This document shows positions 9,058-17,549 of a stretch of DNA of 37,695 bases, in pieces. The translations under genes and the position numbers were made by a program. Under the pieces are notes generated by a model, which searched no databases, was not told the DNA's origin, and saw only the letters and a list, made by a program, of their open reading frames with translations. Position 1 is the stretch's first letter. Every line of letters begins with the position of its first letter. This stretch comes from Marinobacter sp. AC-23 (GTDB lineage: Bacteria > Pseudomonadota > Gammaproteobacteria > Pseudomonadales > Oleiphilaceae), in the NCBI RefSeq assembly GCF_001858325.1, contig NZ_MBPP01000040.1, positions 1 to 37,695 on the forward strand, read 5' to 3'.

Positions 9058-9812
9058 TGAGAAAGCTGATTTTTGGTCTTTTCATCGCATTCCTGCCGGT
9101 TCTCGGCTTGGCAGCGGGTGCTGGTGTTTCACTTGATCACATCAAGACGGATCACACCGATAAAGCATCCCTTCAGCGCGGTGCGGCGACGTTCACAAAC
9201 TACTGCATGGGGTGTCACTCCATGGAGTATGCTCGCTACAAGCGGGTTGCTGATGACCTTGAGATTCCTGTTAAGTTGTTCGAAGAGAATCTTATTTTCA
9301 CTGGCGCCCAAGTTGGCGAGCTGATGAAGAATTCCATGAGCAAGGACATGGCAGCGGATTGGTTTGGTGCTCCGCCACCGGATCTTACGCTGGAAAGCCG
9401 CTTGCGCGGTGAGTCCTGGGTTTATTCCTACCTGCGTGGCTTTTATAAGGATGAGTCGCGCCCGTTGGGTGTAAATAATGTGGTGTTCGACAAGGTGGGC
9501 ATGCCCCACGTACTGGTCGACCTTCAGGGGTTATGTGCGGTCGAGCCCAACATTGGCAAGAAAGCCAGCGTTGAGCCGTTGAGCGGTAACATCAATAACG
9601 CAAATGCCTGCCCGGAATATGCAATAGAGGGCAGCATGTCTGGCGCCGAATTTGATAGTGCCATGTATGACTTGACCAACTTCATGTCCTACATGGCAGA
9701 TCCGATCAAGGTCGAGCGTGAGCGCTTGGGGGTCTTTGTTCTGATCTTCGTGGCTATTTTCTTTGTCTTCGCCTTCTTGCTCAATCGTGAGTACTGGAAG
9801 GACGTACACTGA
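9057..9812 (+). CDS. petC: Cytochrome c1 of the bc1 complex
   Basis: Membrane-anchored c-type cytochrome that accepts electrons from the Rieske protein and reduces soluble or membrane cytochrome c. 251 residues: signal peptide (MRKLIFGLFIAFLPVLGLAAG, cleavage near 20-22), heme-binding CMGCH at 50-54, and a C-terminal membrane anchor (about 223-243) followed by the short cytoplasmic tail NREYWKDVH. The axial Met is probably in the C-terminal third (region FMSYMADP). Start overlaps the petB stop (TAATGA). Followed by a terminator hairpin. Confidence 0.97.
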   Translation: MRKLIFGLFIAFLPVLGLAAGAGVSLDHIKTDHTDKASLQRGAATFTNYCMGCHSMEYARYKRVADDLEIPVKLFEENLIFTGAQVGELMKNSMSKDMAADWFGAPPPDLTLESRLRGESWVYSYLRGFYKDESRPLGVNNVVFDKVGMPHVLVDLQGLCAVEPNIGKKASVEPLSGNINNANACPEYAIEGSMSGAEFDSAMYDLTNFMSYMADPIKVERERLGVFVLIFVAIFFVFAFLLNREYWKDVH

Positions 9813-9840
9813 GAAATAGGGTATAATCCCGTTCCCTGAG

Positions 9841-9875
9841 TTCCAGTGGGCGTTAATCGGCCCGCTGGAATTTTT
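9841..9875 (+). terminator. Intrinsic terminator after petC
   Basis: Stem TTCCAGTGGGC/GCCCGCTGGAA (one G-T pair) with an 8-nt loop, followed by TTTTT. It lies 28 nt past petC and separates the bc1 operon from sspA. Confidence 0.85.
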
Positions 9876-9921
9876 GCGTTTTTCGGGGCCATTTCGGTTT
9901 GTTTACTCGTGAGGTAGTTCT

Positions 9922-10550
9922 ATGGGCGTTGTTACCAAGCGGTCATCGATGACATTTTTCTCAGATCCGACCAGCCACTATAGCCATAGAGTGCGCATTG
10001 TGTTGGCAGAGAAGGGTGTTACCGTTGATATCGTTGATGTTGATCCGGATAATCCACCGGCAGAGCTGGCTGATCTGAATCCGTATAACGCCCTGCCGAC
10101 GCTGGTAGATCGTGATCTGGTTCTGTATGAGCCCAACATAATGATGGAGTATCTTGATGAGCGTTTTCCGCATCCGCCGTTGTTGCCTGTTTATCCGGTA
10201 GCCCGTGCGAACAGCCGGTTGATGATTCATCGGATCCAGAAGGATTGGTGTGGCTTGGTAGATCAGATTCTGAACCAGCCAAACGCCAAGCGTCGGAGGT
10301 GGCTCGCAAAGAGTTGCGCGAGAGCCTGCTCGCAACTGCGCCACTGTTTGGTGAGATGCCGTTTTTCCTCTCTGAGGAATTTACCATCGTAGATTGCTGT
10401 ATCGCTCCCATACTTTGGCGTTTGCCGTCACTGGGCATAGAGCTCAATGACAAGCAAGCCAAGCCATTGCATAAGTATATGGAGAGCATTTTTGAGCGCG
10501 AGGGGTTTAAGGCGAGTCTTTCCGATCTTGAAGAAGACATTCGTAGCTGA
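9922..10550 (+). CDS. sspA: Stringent starvation protein A, frameshifted as sequenced
   Basis: RNA polymerase-associated regulator with a glutathione S-transferase fold; in E. coli it acts in stationary phase and acid tolerance. The gene reads in two frames. Frame one (from ATG 9922, SD GAGG) gives the thioredoxin-like half, with [21 protein letters not shown] and the hallmark [20 protein letters not shown]. Frame two (to the stop at 10550) gives the helical half, [20 protein letters not shown] through [10 protein letters not shown]. The break is at GCC-AAG 10285-10290: adding one C (GCC CAA GCG) restores [10 protein letters not shown] and a 209-residue protein (E. coli 212). As read, frame one runs on to a stop at 10392. 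Probably an intact gene with a base missing from the sequence. sspB follows. Confidence 0.9.
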
Positions 10551-10588
10551 TTTGGCAAGGTTCCGCTTTAAGGAACAGGAGACTAGCA

Positions 10589-11023
10589 GTGCCTGATAAT
10601 AAGATCACCATGACATCCAGCCGTCCGTATTTGGTGCGTGCTTTTAATGAGTGGATACTGGATAACGACTGTACGCCTTATATCGTTGTGGATGCGGGCA
10701 TTCAGGGTGTTCAGGTACCCACCGAACACGTAGCGAATGGGCAAATCGTTCTGAATGTCTGTCCGGGGGCGGTACGTGGCTTGGTTGTTGGTAATAGTGC
10801 GCTGGAGTTTAGTGCCCGTTTCGGCGGAGTGCCGATGCAGGTATTTATTCCTCTCCAGGCCGTTTTGGCCATATACGCCAAGGAAAACGGTGAAGGTATG
10901 GTGTTTGGCAGCGAGCCAGGCTCTCCTGATCCTGACGGTACTAATGACAGTGAGGGCTCCAAGCAGTCTGGCGGTCAGGATGAGCGACCAACCGGGCGGC
11001 CTACTCTTAAGGTTGTTAAGTAG
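10589..11023 (+). CDS. sspB: ClpXP specificity-enhancing factor SspB
   Basis: Adaptor that delivers ssrA-tagged proteins from stalled ribosomes to ClpXP. 144 residues. The folded substrate-binding domain matches E. coli SspB (RPYLVRAFNEWILDND, GQIVLNVCPGAVRGL, FSARFGGVPMQVFIPLQAVLAIYAKENG in parts). A Gly/Ser/Asp-rich flexible linker and the conserved ClpX-binding tail GRPTLKVVK follow. Start is GTG 10589, chosen for the SD AGGAACAGGAG at 10571-10581; an in-frame ATG at 10610 lacks one. It lies 38 nt after sspA, the standard sspAB operon. Confidence 0.96.
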   Translation: MPDNKITMTSSRPYLVRAFNEWILDNDCTPYIVVDAGIQGVQVPTEHVANGQIVLNVCPGAVRGLVVGNSALEFSARFGGVPMQVFIPLQAVLAIYAKENGEGMVFGSEPGSPDPDGTNDSEGSKQSGGQDERPTGRPTLKVVK

Positions 11024-11043
11024 CGTCTAGTTCGTGAACTGTT

Positions 11044-11073
11044 AAAAAGCCGGCTCCTGCCGGCTTTTTTTTT
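11044..11073 (+). terminator. Terminator after sspB, shared with convergent diaA
   Basis: Perfect stem AAAAAGCCGGC/GCCGGCTTTTT with a TCCT loop, flanked by A on the left and T on the right, so it can work in both directions. It sits between sspB (plus strand) and the end of the diaA-like gene (minus strand). Confidence 0.9.
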
Positions 11074-11662
11074 AACCCCCAAAAAGCTTGCCGTCTATCA
11101 GCGAGCACAAGGCGTTAATAATAAGCAAAAGTAGCGGTGTGGCTTCTGTAGGTGAGAGATCGTTTAGGGCGATCTCGTGATCTTCGGAGTGCATGAGGGA
11201 GGTGATATCAGACTTTTCTTTAGCGCTCAGCACTACCACGCTCATTTCACGGTCGTGTGCGGCCTGAATGGCCTGAATGAGATTCGCTTTGTGGCCATCG
11301 TCAACAATCACGAATAACAGGTCGCCGGGTTTCCCTATGGCTTTGACTTGGCGCGAGAAAGTGTCGTTGAAACGGTTGTCCCGGCAAATGGCAGAGTAGG
11401 TCGTTGCGTCGGCTCCCAAGTTTATCGCGGGTAGCGCTGGCCGATCCTGCTCAAAACGGTTCAGGAGAGCCGTACAGAAATACTGAGCGATTACGTTGGC
11501 GTTACCGTTAGCGCAGGTGACGATTTTTCCGTCATTCAGCAGGGCGTTTACAAAGGCGTCTGCGGCTTGCTCTATGTCAGGACCCACGGTGCTGGCTGCC
11601 TGAGCGGTATGCTCCATATGGCTCGCAAATAACTGGTTGATCAGGTTGCCCATGTCGTTCAT
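11072..11662 (-). CDS. diaA: DiaA-like SIS-domain protein with degenerate sugar-phosphate site
   Basis: By position and C-terminus this is DiaA, the DnaA-binding protein that promotes timely replication initiation in E. coli; the family is related to phosphoheptose isomerase GmhA. 196 residues, one SIS domain. The dimer and core region LLNRFEQDRPALPAINL fits DiaA well. The two sugar-phosphate loops do not: the usual GNGxSAxxAQHF is ANGNANVIAQYF here, and the usual STSGNS is VDDGHK. The tail LIDGKLFGG keeps the Leu-Phe pair corresponding to the DnaA-contacting residues of E. coli DiaA. It therefore probably binds DnaA but not a sugar phosphate (inference). Last gene of lpoA-yraN-diaA, 6 nt after yraN. 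Confidence 0.82.
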   Translation of the reverse strand: MNDMGNLINQLFASHMEHTAQAASTVGPDIEQAADAFVNALLNDGKIVTCANGNANVIAQYFCTALLNRFEQDRPALPAINLGADATTYSAICRDNRFNDTFSRQVKAIGKPGDLLFVIVDDGHKANLIQAIQAAHDREMSVVVLSAKEKSDITSLMHSEDHEIALNDLSPTEATPLLLLIINALCSLIDGKLFGG

Positions 11663-11668
11663 CAGAGT

Positions 11669-12037
11669 TTATACATCCGCCTGGATTGCGTTTTTTATCC
11701 ATTGTACCCGGTATTTTTTGACGGTTCCCGGGCTTATTGCCACCACGTCTATACGGCTAAGGGTGTCCCAGAGGTGGTGTCGATGCAGATAAAACGAAGC
11801 GGCCTTCAATAATCGCTGTCGTTTTGGGTAAGAAATAGAACTTGCTGGATCGACAAGACTGCCGCTACCTCGATAGCGCACCTCAAAAAAGACGAGAGTA
11901 TCCTTGTCTTGGCCTATCAGATCAATTTCACCACCGCGGTTATAAACGTTGCGCTCATATATCTGCACACCGTGAGCCGCGAGGTACCGCTCTGCTACAC
12001 CTTCAAAGTATGTTCCGATAGCTTTGCGGCCTTCCAT
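11669..12037 (-). CDS. yraN: YraN family (UPF0102) endonuclease-like protein
   Basis: Small protein of the UPF0102 family, structurally related to Holliday-junction resolvases and restriction nucleases; its function is unknown. 122 residues. The nuclease-like core is visible: GxxxExxAxxYLAAHG near the start, NRGGEIDLIGQD and LVFFEVRYRG (the E-x8-D-x-E/V-K-like pattern, with Arg in place of the usual Lys), then the basic segment YPKRQRLLKAASFYL. I chose ATG 12037 because AAAGGAG lies 10 nt upstream; the frame extends to a GTG at 12064 without an SD. It sits between lpoA and diaA as in E. coli. Confidence 0.92.
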   Translation of the reverse strand: MEGRKAIGTYFEGVAERYLAAHGVQIYERNVYNRGGEIDLIGQDKDTLVFFEVRYRGSGSLVDPASSISYPKRQRLLKAASFYLHRHHLWDTLSRIDVVAISPGTVKKYRVQWIKNAIQADV

Positions 12038-12071
12038 GGCTCTATTGCTCCTTTGTTGTTGCACTGCAGTG

Positions 12072-13934
12072 TTAGTTAGTCAGTGCCTGCGGGCGTTCGC
12101 TCTCTTCGCCGTTAGGGGTTGCTGGTTGAGGTAGCAGGTTGGGCGTTCCGTTTTGGAACTGTGCCCAAAGCTGGTTCCGATGGACGCTGCCTTCCCGGGT
12201 CATGGTTAGTTGTCCGGTCTGGCCGTCAACTGCTGCCGTCTGAACCTGGCGAAGCAGGGGGAGGCGCTTACTTAGCTTCCATGCGTCGGTTCCCATGGCA
12301 AACAATCTTCCCAGTTGACCGCGAGTGCCAGGCAAAACGTTACTGGCTTCATCGCGCAATGGGTTGTTCTCGTTAAGTACCCATGGGATATCGGTGAACA
12401 TGACCTGATTCAGGTCGCGATCCCGGCCAGCATCCGGTGTGCCTTCGTAAATGATCGACGGTGAGTAGACGGGAAGGTCGCCCCCAAAGTAATACGCAAA
12501 CAGCGGTTTGAGCTGACGAGCCACTGCAGGCTCAGCCACCATGACAATGGCTTCAGCATCCTGGCGCCGACGCGGTTCGAATTCGACGTTCAGGCCAATG
12601 GTGCGCTCTACCTGAATGGCCCGATCCCGGGACACGGTAATGCCCAGCAAGTCTGCAGTAACTTCTCGCAAGTTGTCTTCGCGAAAGAATCGTTCGATAT
12701 CCAACGCTACCGCACCGTTTTGCTTCATGCGCTTCAGCAAGGCTGCCTCAATACGGTCACCCCACTCACCGTGAGGGATCAGTACGAGTACTTGGTTGAT
12801 GCTCTGCGTTGAGAGCTGGTCGGCAATCTGTCGGGCTTCGTCTTCTGCTGAAAGGCCAAACTGATACAGGCCGCTCGGGGCCTTTTGGCCATCGGGCAGG
12901 TAGTTGAGCCCTAAAGCAGGGACTGGCAGCGTTTTCATGCTGGTAAGACTTGCCAATGCTTCCTTCTCAAGAGGGCCTATGATCAGGTCAATGTCTTGAG
13001 CGGCCAGCTCTTTATACAGCTCGCCAAATGGCGTATCAGACGTGTCCACAACACGGATGTCGGTTTTGTTGCGGTCGGCTGATTCGTCCTGGTAATAGGC
13101 AGCCAAAAATCCGTCTCGGATAGCCTTGCCTGCGCTGGCAAGAGGCCCTTTGAGAGGCAGGGCCAAGGCGATTTTTTCAGGTCGGTTTTCGGCCAGACTG
13201 GCTATTAATTGGAGTTCGGAAGGCAGTATCTGGGCGGCTGGGTGACCGGGCCAGTTATTTTGCCAGCGTCGTATGATGCGGCCTTGATCATCAATGCTTA
13301 GTTCCGGCGCCCGGATATTGGCTGCGAGTTCTAGCCAGCCCTCGGTTTCGAAACCAATAGTGTCCTCTCCAGCGGAAGCGAGCTTCTGATCCGGAACAGC
13401 TTTGAGAAACTCCCAGATCTGGTTGTGGATTTCTTGCGGATTAATCTTGCTATCCGTCTGGGACAGAAGCATGAGTGTCATGGCGGCGGATAAGCGGTCG
13501 CCTATTAATGCATAGGTTTCGGCCTGAAGGCTCGCTGCCCGGTTAACCAGGTCTGAGCTGTAGCTTCGAAAGTTGTCTGGTGAGAGCTTGGTTACAATGC
13601 TGTTAGCCCATTCACGGTCTTCGAGAGCCACCGCGCTGGCCATAGAGAGTAGTTGCTTCTGTGCCTGCAACGAAGGAGCAGGTTGCGCAAGCTGAGTGCT
13701 CTGAAGTAATGTGCGGGCCGCCCGGTGGTCGCCGCGCTCCTGAAACCGGCCGGCGACCTCCAATAAGTATCGCTGAGCTATTTCAGTGTTGCTCTCCCTT
13801 GCGGCAAGCTCAAGAGCTTGAGTGGGAGATTGGGCAACCTGCGAATTTAGGTCGACACTGGCACAGCCGGCAAAAAGCAGGGTTAATATCAATATGCCGG
13901 CCAGGGCACGAGGGTTAATACGGTTTTTGGTCAT
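12072..13934 (-). CDS. lpoA: Outer-membrane lipoprotein LpoA, activator of PBP1a
   Basis: Outer-membrane lipoprotein that reaches through the peptidoglycan to activate the class A synthase PBP1a. 620 residues from ATG 13934. The signal peptide ends in the lipobox LFAGC with acylated Cys24. The N-terminal half is helical and TPR-like (Ala/Gln/Leu-rich repeats). The C-terminal half is a periplasmic-binding-protein-like domain beginning near IALALPLKGPLASAGKAIRDG and containing DLIIGPLEKEAL. The frame stays open upstream to 14033, but that extension would place 33 polar residues before the signal peptide, so I rejected it. It leads lpoA-yraN-diaA and is divergent from rsmI, with a 132-nt shared promoter region. 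Confidence 0.93.
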   Translation of the reverse strand: MTKNRINPRALAGILILTLLFAGCASVDLNSQVAQSPTQALELAARESNTEIAQRYLLEVAGRFQERGDHRAARTLLQSTQLAQPAPSLQAQKQLLSMASAVALEDREWANSIVTKLSPDNFRSYSSDLVNRAASLQAETYALIGDRLSAAMTLMLLSQTDSKINPQEIHNQIWEFLKAVPDQKLASAGEDTIGFETEGWLELAANIRAPELSIDDQGRIIRRWQNNWPGHPAAQILPSELQLIASLAENRPEKIALALPLKGPLASAGKAIRDGFLAAYYQDESADRNKTDIRVVDTSDTPFGELYKELAAQDIDLIIGPLEKEALASLTSMKTLPVPALGLNYLPDGQKAPSGLYQFGLSAEDEARQIADQLSTQSINQVLVLIPHGEWGDRIEAALLKRMKQNGAVALDIERFFREDNLREVTADLLGITVSRDRAIQVERTIGLNVEFEPRRRQDAEAIVMVAEPAVARQLKPLFAYYFGGDLPVYSPSIIYEGTPDAGRDRDLNQVMFTDIPWVLNENNPLRDEASNVLPGTRGQLGRLFAMGTDAWKLSKRLPLLRQVQTAAVDGQTGQLTMTREGSVHRNQLWAQFQNGTPNLLPQPATPNGEESERPQALTN

Positions 13935-14066
13935 GGCAAGCTCTATAGATTCCGGAGTTTTGGGCTTGTGGCGCCGATCTGATGGTGGCAAGTTTAACAG
14001 CTCCCGGGCCAATTCACATGACGCAGGTGTCATGGTGGCGCCGTCTCTGCACTTGAGGCATACATT

Positions 14067-14962
14067 TTGAAATCTGAATCGGATCAGTCAGTCATGCAGG
14101 TAATAAAGCCAGGTGATGGCCCGGGAACGCTCTATATAGTAGCGACTCCTATCGGCAATCTTGAGGATCTCTCCCCTCGCGCCGGAAAAATTCTCTCAAG
14201 CGTGGCGGTTATTGCAGCAGAAGATACTCGCCATAGCGGGCGACTGCTTCAGCATCTGGGTATCAGTAAGCCGTTGATTGCATTGCATGATCACAATGAA
14301 CGGGGCAGAGTTCAAGGCATAGTGGATCGGTTATTGGCGGGTGCGGATGTAGCGTTGATTTCAGATGCTGGCACGCCACTGATCTCCGACCCGGGCTATG
14401 TGTTGGTTCGGGATGTGAGGGCTGAAGGCATACGCGTGAGCCCAATCCTGGGCCATGTGCGCTGGTTGCAGCGCTAAGCGCGGCGGGGCTGCCAACAGAT
14501 CGATTTTTATTCGTTGGTTTTTTGCCAGCAAAGCGTACCGGCAGGCGTACAGCTTTGGATGAGCTTCGTAAGGAGGTTGCGACCCTGGTGTTCTATGAGT
14601 CGCCCCATCGGATATTGAACACCGTAGCGGATATTGCAGATGTCATGGGGGCGCAGCGAGAGATTGTGCTCGGCCGGGAAATCACCAAAACCTTTGAAAC
14701 CTTTTACTCCGGTGGGGCGGCGGATGTGCATACCGCACTTACAGAAGATCCCCATGGCAGCCGTGGTGAGTTTGTTGTTGTGGTCCGGGGCGCTGAAAAA
14801 TCTGAAAGTGGCTTAATGGCGGGCGCGCTAGATGTAGACCACTTGTTGAACCTTCTGATGGCTGAACTGCCACTGAAGAAAGCGGCAAAAATGGCCTCTG
14901 AGCTGACAGGGCTTGGTAAAAACGAGCTGTATCAGCGCGCTCTTGATCTCAAGGACAGTTGA
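14067..14962 (+). CDS. rsmI: 16S rRNA (cytidine1402-2'-O)-methyltransferase, frameshifted as sequenced
   Basis: SAM-dependent 2'-O-methylation of C1402 in 16S rRNA. The first frame (TTG 14067, GAGG 9 nt upstream) gives TLYIVATPIGNLEDLSPRA, AAEDTRHSG and LISDAGTPLISDPGY and then closes at 14477. The rest (FLPAKRTGRRTALDEL, VFYESPHRIL, LGREITKTFET) is in another frame to 14962. The break is at ATCCTGGG 14445-14452: one more C (ATC CCT GGG) gives the family motif I-P-G-P-C-A-L-V-A-A-L-S-A-A-G-L-P and a 298-residue protein (E. coli 286). Probably a missing base in the sequence rather than gene loss. A downstream ATG at 14094 is an alternative start. Confidence 0.9.
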
Positions 14963-14976
14963 GTCTGTGCTTTCTC

Positions 14977-15005
14977 TTGCATGGTGCGTGACGCAGGAGT
15001 ATTGT
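14977..15005 (+). promoter_or_regulatory. rnpB promoter
   Basis: -35 TTGCAT (14977-14982), 17-bp spacer, -10 TATTGT (15000-15005). The predicted start, about 15012-15013, coincides with the mature 5' end of RNase P RNA inferred from the P1 helix. This matches E. coli, where the primary transcript begins at the mature 5' end. The agreement of two independent placements supports it. Confidence 0.75.
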
Positions 15006-15012
15006 CTCGCCC

Positions 15013-15368
<356 letters not shown>

Positions 15369-15579
15369 ACTTTTTCCTCTCTTTATGGGGCGTGTTTCTT
15401 CTCACAGCACGCCCCTTATAGCCAAAAAATCTTAAACCTCACTTGTCTCCTTCAGACATTTTTGCAGGTGTTTGATTTTCCTTCTTTTCTTTTTCGTAAT
15501 GTCACCTTTTTCTCACGTCTCTGGCTGTAACTTGTTGTCATAAAAGGAACTTTTCCAAGAGGGCCGCTGTTTGCGGCGC
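15369..15579. other. Non-coding region between rnpB and the mraZ promoter
   Basis: No convincing gene here. It holds a perfect 8-bp inverted repeat, GGGGCGTG (15387-15394) with CACGCCCC (15408-15415), just after rnpB. This may be the 3' hairpin of the precursor, although no T run follows it. A pyrimidine/T-rich stretch runs from about 15440 to 15525. A small hairpin GCCGC-TGTTT-GCGGC at 15563-15577 lies immediately before the mraZ -35. A short open frame at 15330-15530 overlaps rnpB and has no family resemblance. Confidence 0.6.
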
Positions 15580-15608
15580 TTGCATTGTGAATTGCGTGTT
15601 TCTATAGT
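15580..15608 (+). promoter_or_regulatory. dcw cluster promoter (mraZ promoter)
   Basis: -35 TTGCAT (15580-15585), 17-bp spacer, -10 TATAGT (15603-15608). Start expected near 15615, about 62 nt before mraZ. It corresponds to the E. coli mraZ promoter that drives the first part of the division and cell wall cluster. The genes downstream are overlapping or closely spaced, so it may drive much of the cluster. Confidence 0.82.
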
Positions 15609-15616
15609 GTGCACAA

Positions 15617-15651
15617 GTGGTAAAAAGTGGTTTCTAGTGGTTATTTGTGGT
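15617..15651 (+). promoter_or_regulatory. MraZ operator: four GTGGT boxes, 10-bp period
   Basis: GTGGT occurs at 15617, 15627, 15637 and 15647, with exactly 5 nt between boxes, starting at about +2 of the predicted transcript. MraZ proteins are known to bind short GTGG-containing direct repeats with a helical-turn period in their own promoters (three TGGGN boxes in E. coli). The position, covering the first turns of the transcribed region, fits autorepression of the dcw cluster. Confidence 0.85.
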
Positions 15652-15676
15652 TTTCGGGTCTCCAGAGACAGACTAA

Positions 15677-16129
15677 ATGAGCAATTTTCTCGGCAGTCAT
15701 GCCATCAATATGGATGCGAAGGGTCGCCTGGCGATCCCTACCAAGGTGCGCGAAGGCCTCGCGCAAGCCTGTGGTGGCCGCATTGTATTGACAGCGAATG
15801 CCGATGAAGAGCGGTGTCTGTTGGTTTACCCGGAGCCCGAGTGGGAAATGCTTCGCCCTAAAATTGAAGCGCTTCCCAACATGAATAAGGCCGCGCGACG
15901 CCTGCAGCGTTTGCTGCTTGGTAACGCTGCACCCATGGAAATGGACTCTGCCGGGCGCATTCTGGTGCCGCCCACGCTGCGCAGTTACGCCCACCTTGAG
16001 AAAAAACTGATGCTCATCGGGCAGGGCAATAAGCTGGAGTTGTGGAGTGAGGAGCGCTGGTTTACATGGCTTGATGAATCTTCCTGTGATGAAGATATGC
16101 CGCCTGAGATGGAGGCGCTTTCCCTATGA
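15677..16129 (+). CDS. mraZ: Transcriptional regulator MraZ
   Basis: DNA-binding autorepressor of the dcw cluster, forming a ring-shaped oligomer. 150 residues (E. coli 152) with two tandem AbrB-like MraZ domains, each with the DxxxR signature: [15 protein letters not shown] in the N-terminal half and [19 protein letters not shown] in the C-terminal half. Its own predicted operator lies just upstream. The stop overlaps the rsmH start (ATGA). Confidence 0.97.
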   Translation: MSNFLGSHAINMDAKGRLAIPTKVREGLAQACGGRIVLTANADEERCLLVYPEPEWEMLRPKIEALPNMNKAARRLQRLLLGNAAPMEMDSAGRILVPPTLRSYAHLEKKLMLIGQGNKLELWSEERWFTWLDESSCDEDMPPEMEALSL

Positions 16130-17109
16130 CCTCTGATCGCAAGCCTGAGGCCGGAGCGGAATTCTCTCATCGCTCAGTACTCCTGGATTCGGCGGTCGAC
16201 TATATGGTCAGCGACCCCGATGGCAAATATGTAGATGCAACGTTCGGCCGCGGAGGTCATAGCCAGCTTATTCTTGGGCGCCTGGGCGCATCTGGTCAGC
16301 TGCTGGGTATCGACAAAGACCCTGAGGCTATCAGTGCGGCCGAAGAGCTTGCGGCACATGACTCCCGCTTTGGGTACTTCCATGGCTCGTTTGCTGAGCT
16401 CGGCCGAGCGGTATCTGAAGCCGGCTGGGAGCAGGTTGATGGCGTTTTGATGGATCTCGGTGTGTCTTCGCCGCAGCTGGATGATGCCTCGCGAGGCTTC
16501 AGCTTTATGCGTGAGGGGCCACTCGATATGCGAATGAACCCGTTGCAGTCGCCTAGCGCGGCTGAATGGCTCGCCAGTGCCGAAGAGCGCGAAATCGCTG
16601 ATGTAATTTTCCGCTACGGCGAAGAGCGGTTTTCCCGTCGTATTGCCCGCCTGGTTGTCGAGCGTCGCCAGGAGGCGCCAATTGAGACCACGCTCCAGCT
16701 TGCTGAGCTGGTAAGCACTGCGATACCAAAAAAAGAGAAACATAAGCACCCGGCAACTCGCACCTTTCAGGCGGTTCGCATTTTTATAAATCGCGAGCTG
16801 GAGGATCTGGAAATTGGGCTGCAGGCTGCAGTAGATCGGCTTGCGCCTGGCGGTCGACTGGTTGTTATCAGCTTCCATTCGCTGGAAGACAGGCTGGTGA
16901 AGCGTTTTATGCGAGATCTTGCTCGTGGCCCCAGGCTGCCTAAAGGCATACCGGTGACAGCAGAGCAGGAGGCTTCGGACTTTCGGTTGATAGGCAAGGC
17001 CAACAAGGCGGGCGCCGGTGAAGTGAGTGAGAACGTTCGTGCCCGCAGCGCGGTTATGCGAGTTCTTGAGCGTATTGATCCTAATCAAAAAAACCCAGGG
17101 AGCGCGTAG
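16126..17109 (+). CDS. rsmH: 16S rRNA (cytosine1402-N4)-methyltransferase
   Basis: SAM-dependent N4-methylation of C1402 in 16S rRNA, the same nucleotide that RsmI methylates on the ribose; both genes lie within 2.1 kb here. 327 residues (E. coli 313). Motifs: [13 protein letters not shown] near the N-terminus, SAM-binding [10 protein letters not shown] (37-46), [10 protein letters not shown], and the C-terminal [17 protein letters not shown]. Formerly mraW. ATG 16126 overlaps mraZ by 4 nt; ftsL begins 2 nt after the stop. Confidence 0.98.
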   Translation: MTSDRKPEAGAEFSHRSVLLDSAVDYMVSDPDGKYVDATFGRGGHSQLILGRLGASGQLLGIDKDPEAISAAEELAAHDSRFGYFHGSFAELGRAVSEAGWEQVDGVLMDLGVSSPQLDDASRGFSFMREGPLDMRMNPLQSPSAAEWLASAEEREIADVIFRYGEERFSRRIARLVVERRQEAPIETTLQLAELVSTAIPKKEKHKHPATRTFQAVRIFINRELEDLEIGLQAAVDRLAPGGRLVVISFHSLEDRLVKRFMRDLARGPRLPKGIPVTAEQEASDFRLIGKANKAGAGEVSENVRARSAVMRVLERIDPNQKNPGSA

Positions 17110-17111
17110 TT

Positions 17112-17516
17112 ATGGGCGCGGTAGCCATAGAGCCGGAAGTAAAACCGGCGAAGCTGAATAAAGAAAAGGTTCGTGAGGGCGTTGTTGCAGCTGTGCGGAT
17201 TTCGCGCCGGGTATTTGATGCCACGCGTCAGAAGAGAGTTCTGGTGTCGCTGGCTCTTGCCGTGCTGCTTGTCGGTTCGTCTATTGGCGTTGTTGTCAGT
17301 GCCCATGAGAACCGCACGCTGTTCAATACGCTGTCCCAGCTTCAGGGGGAGCGTGACAGCTTTCAAGCAGAGTGGAGTCAATTGCTTTTGGAGCAAAGCG
17401 CCATGGGTGGTCACGGTCGGGTAGAGAAACTTGCGGTCGAACGTTTCAGCATGGTGGTTCCTGGGCGGCAGGATATTGTTCTGGTCCCCCTGATGTCGCC
17501 GTTGGCGGCCCGGTAA
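17112..17516 (+). CDS. ftsL: Cell division protein FtsL
   Basis: Bitopic divisome protein that forms the FtsQLB complex and helps activate FtsWI. 134 residues (E. coli 121) with a basic cytoplasmic N-terminus, one membrane segment at about 43-65, and a periplasmic leucine-zipper-like coiled coil (about 66-100). The C-terminal ERFSMVVPGRQDIVLV resembles the conserved end of FtsL. Primary sequence is poorly conserved in this family, so the position between rsmH and ftsI carries much of the weight. Confidence 0.93.
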   Translation: MGAVAIEPEVKPAKLNKEKVREGVVAAVRISRRVFDATRQKRVLVSLALAVLLVGSSIGVVVSAHENRTLFNTLSQLQGERDSFQAEWSQLLLEQSAMGGHGRVEKLAVERFSMVVPGRQDIVLVPLMSPLAAR

Positions 17517-17549
17517 TTCATAGTGACAGCAACCTGCAGGGTGAACTGA

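Noticed and set aside
9822..9827. Perfect TATAAT just after petC as an sspA promoter
   Set aside because: No -35 at any usable spacing, and the petC terminator hairpin lies directly downstream, so a transcript from here would stop before sspA.
15387..15415. Intrinsic terminator for rnpB
   Set aside because: The 8-bp inverted repeat is perfect, but the following bases (TTATAGCC) are not a T run, so I list it only as an inverted repeat inside the intergenic region.
15617..15651. Evenly spaced GTGGT repeats as a CRISPR-like or satellite array
   Set aside because: Units are only 5 nt with 5-nt gaps and sit at +2 of the mraZ promoter, matching a known operator type. No cas genes are present.
16174..17088. 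Long antisense open frame (304 codons) opposite rsmH
   Set aside because: Lies wholly within a conserved gene on the other strand and has no recognisable family features. Similar antisense frames opposite murC (27186-28034), ftsA (30181-30978) and prfC (3806-4555) were dismissed for the same reason.
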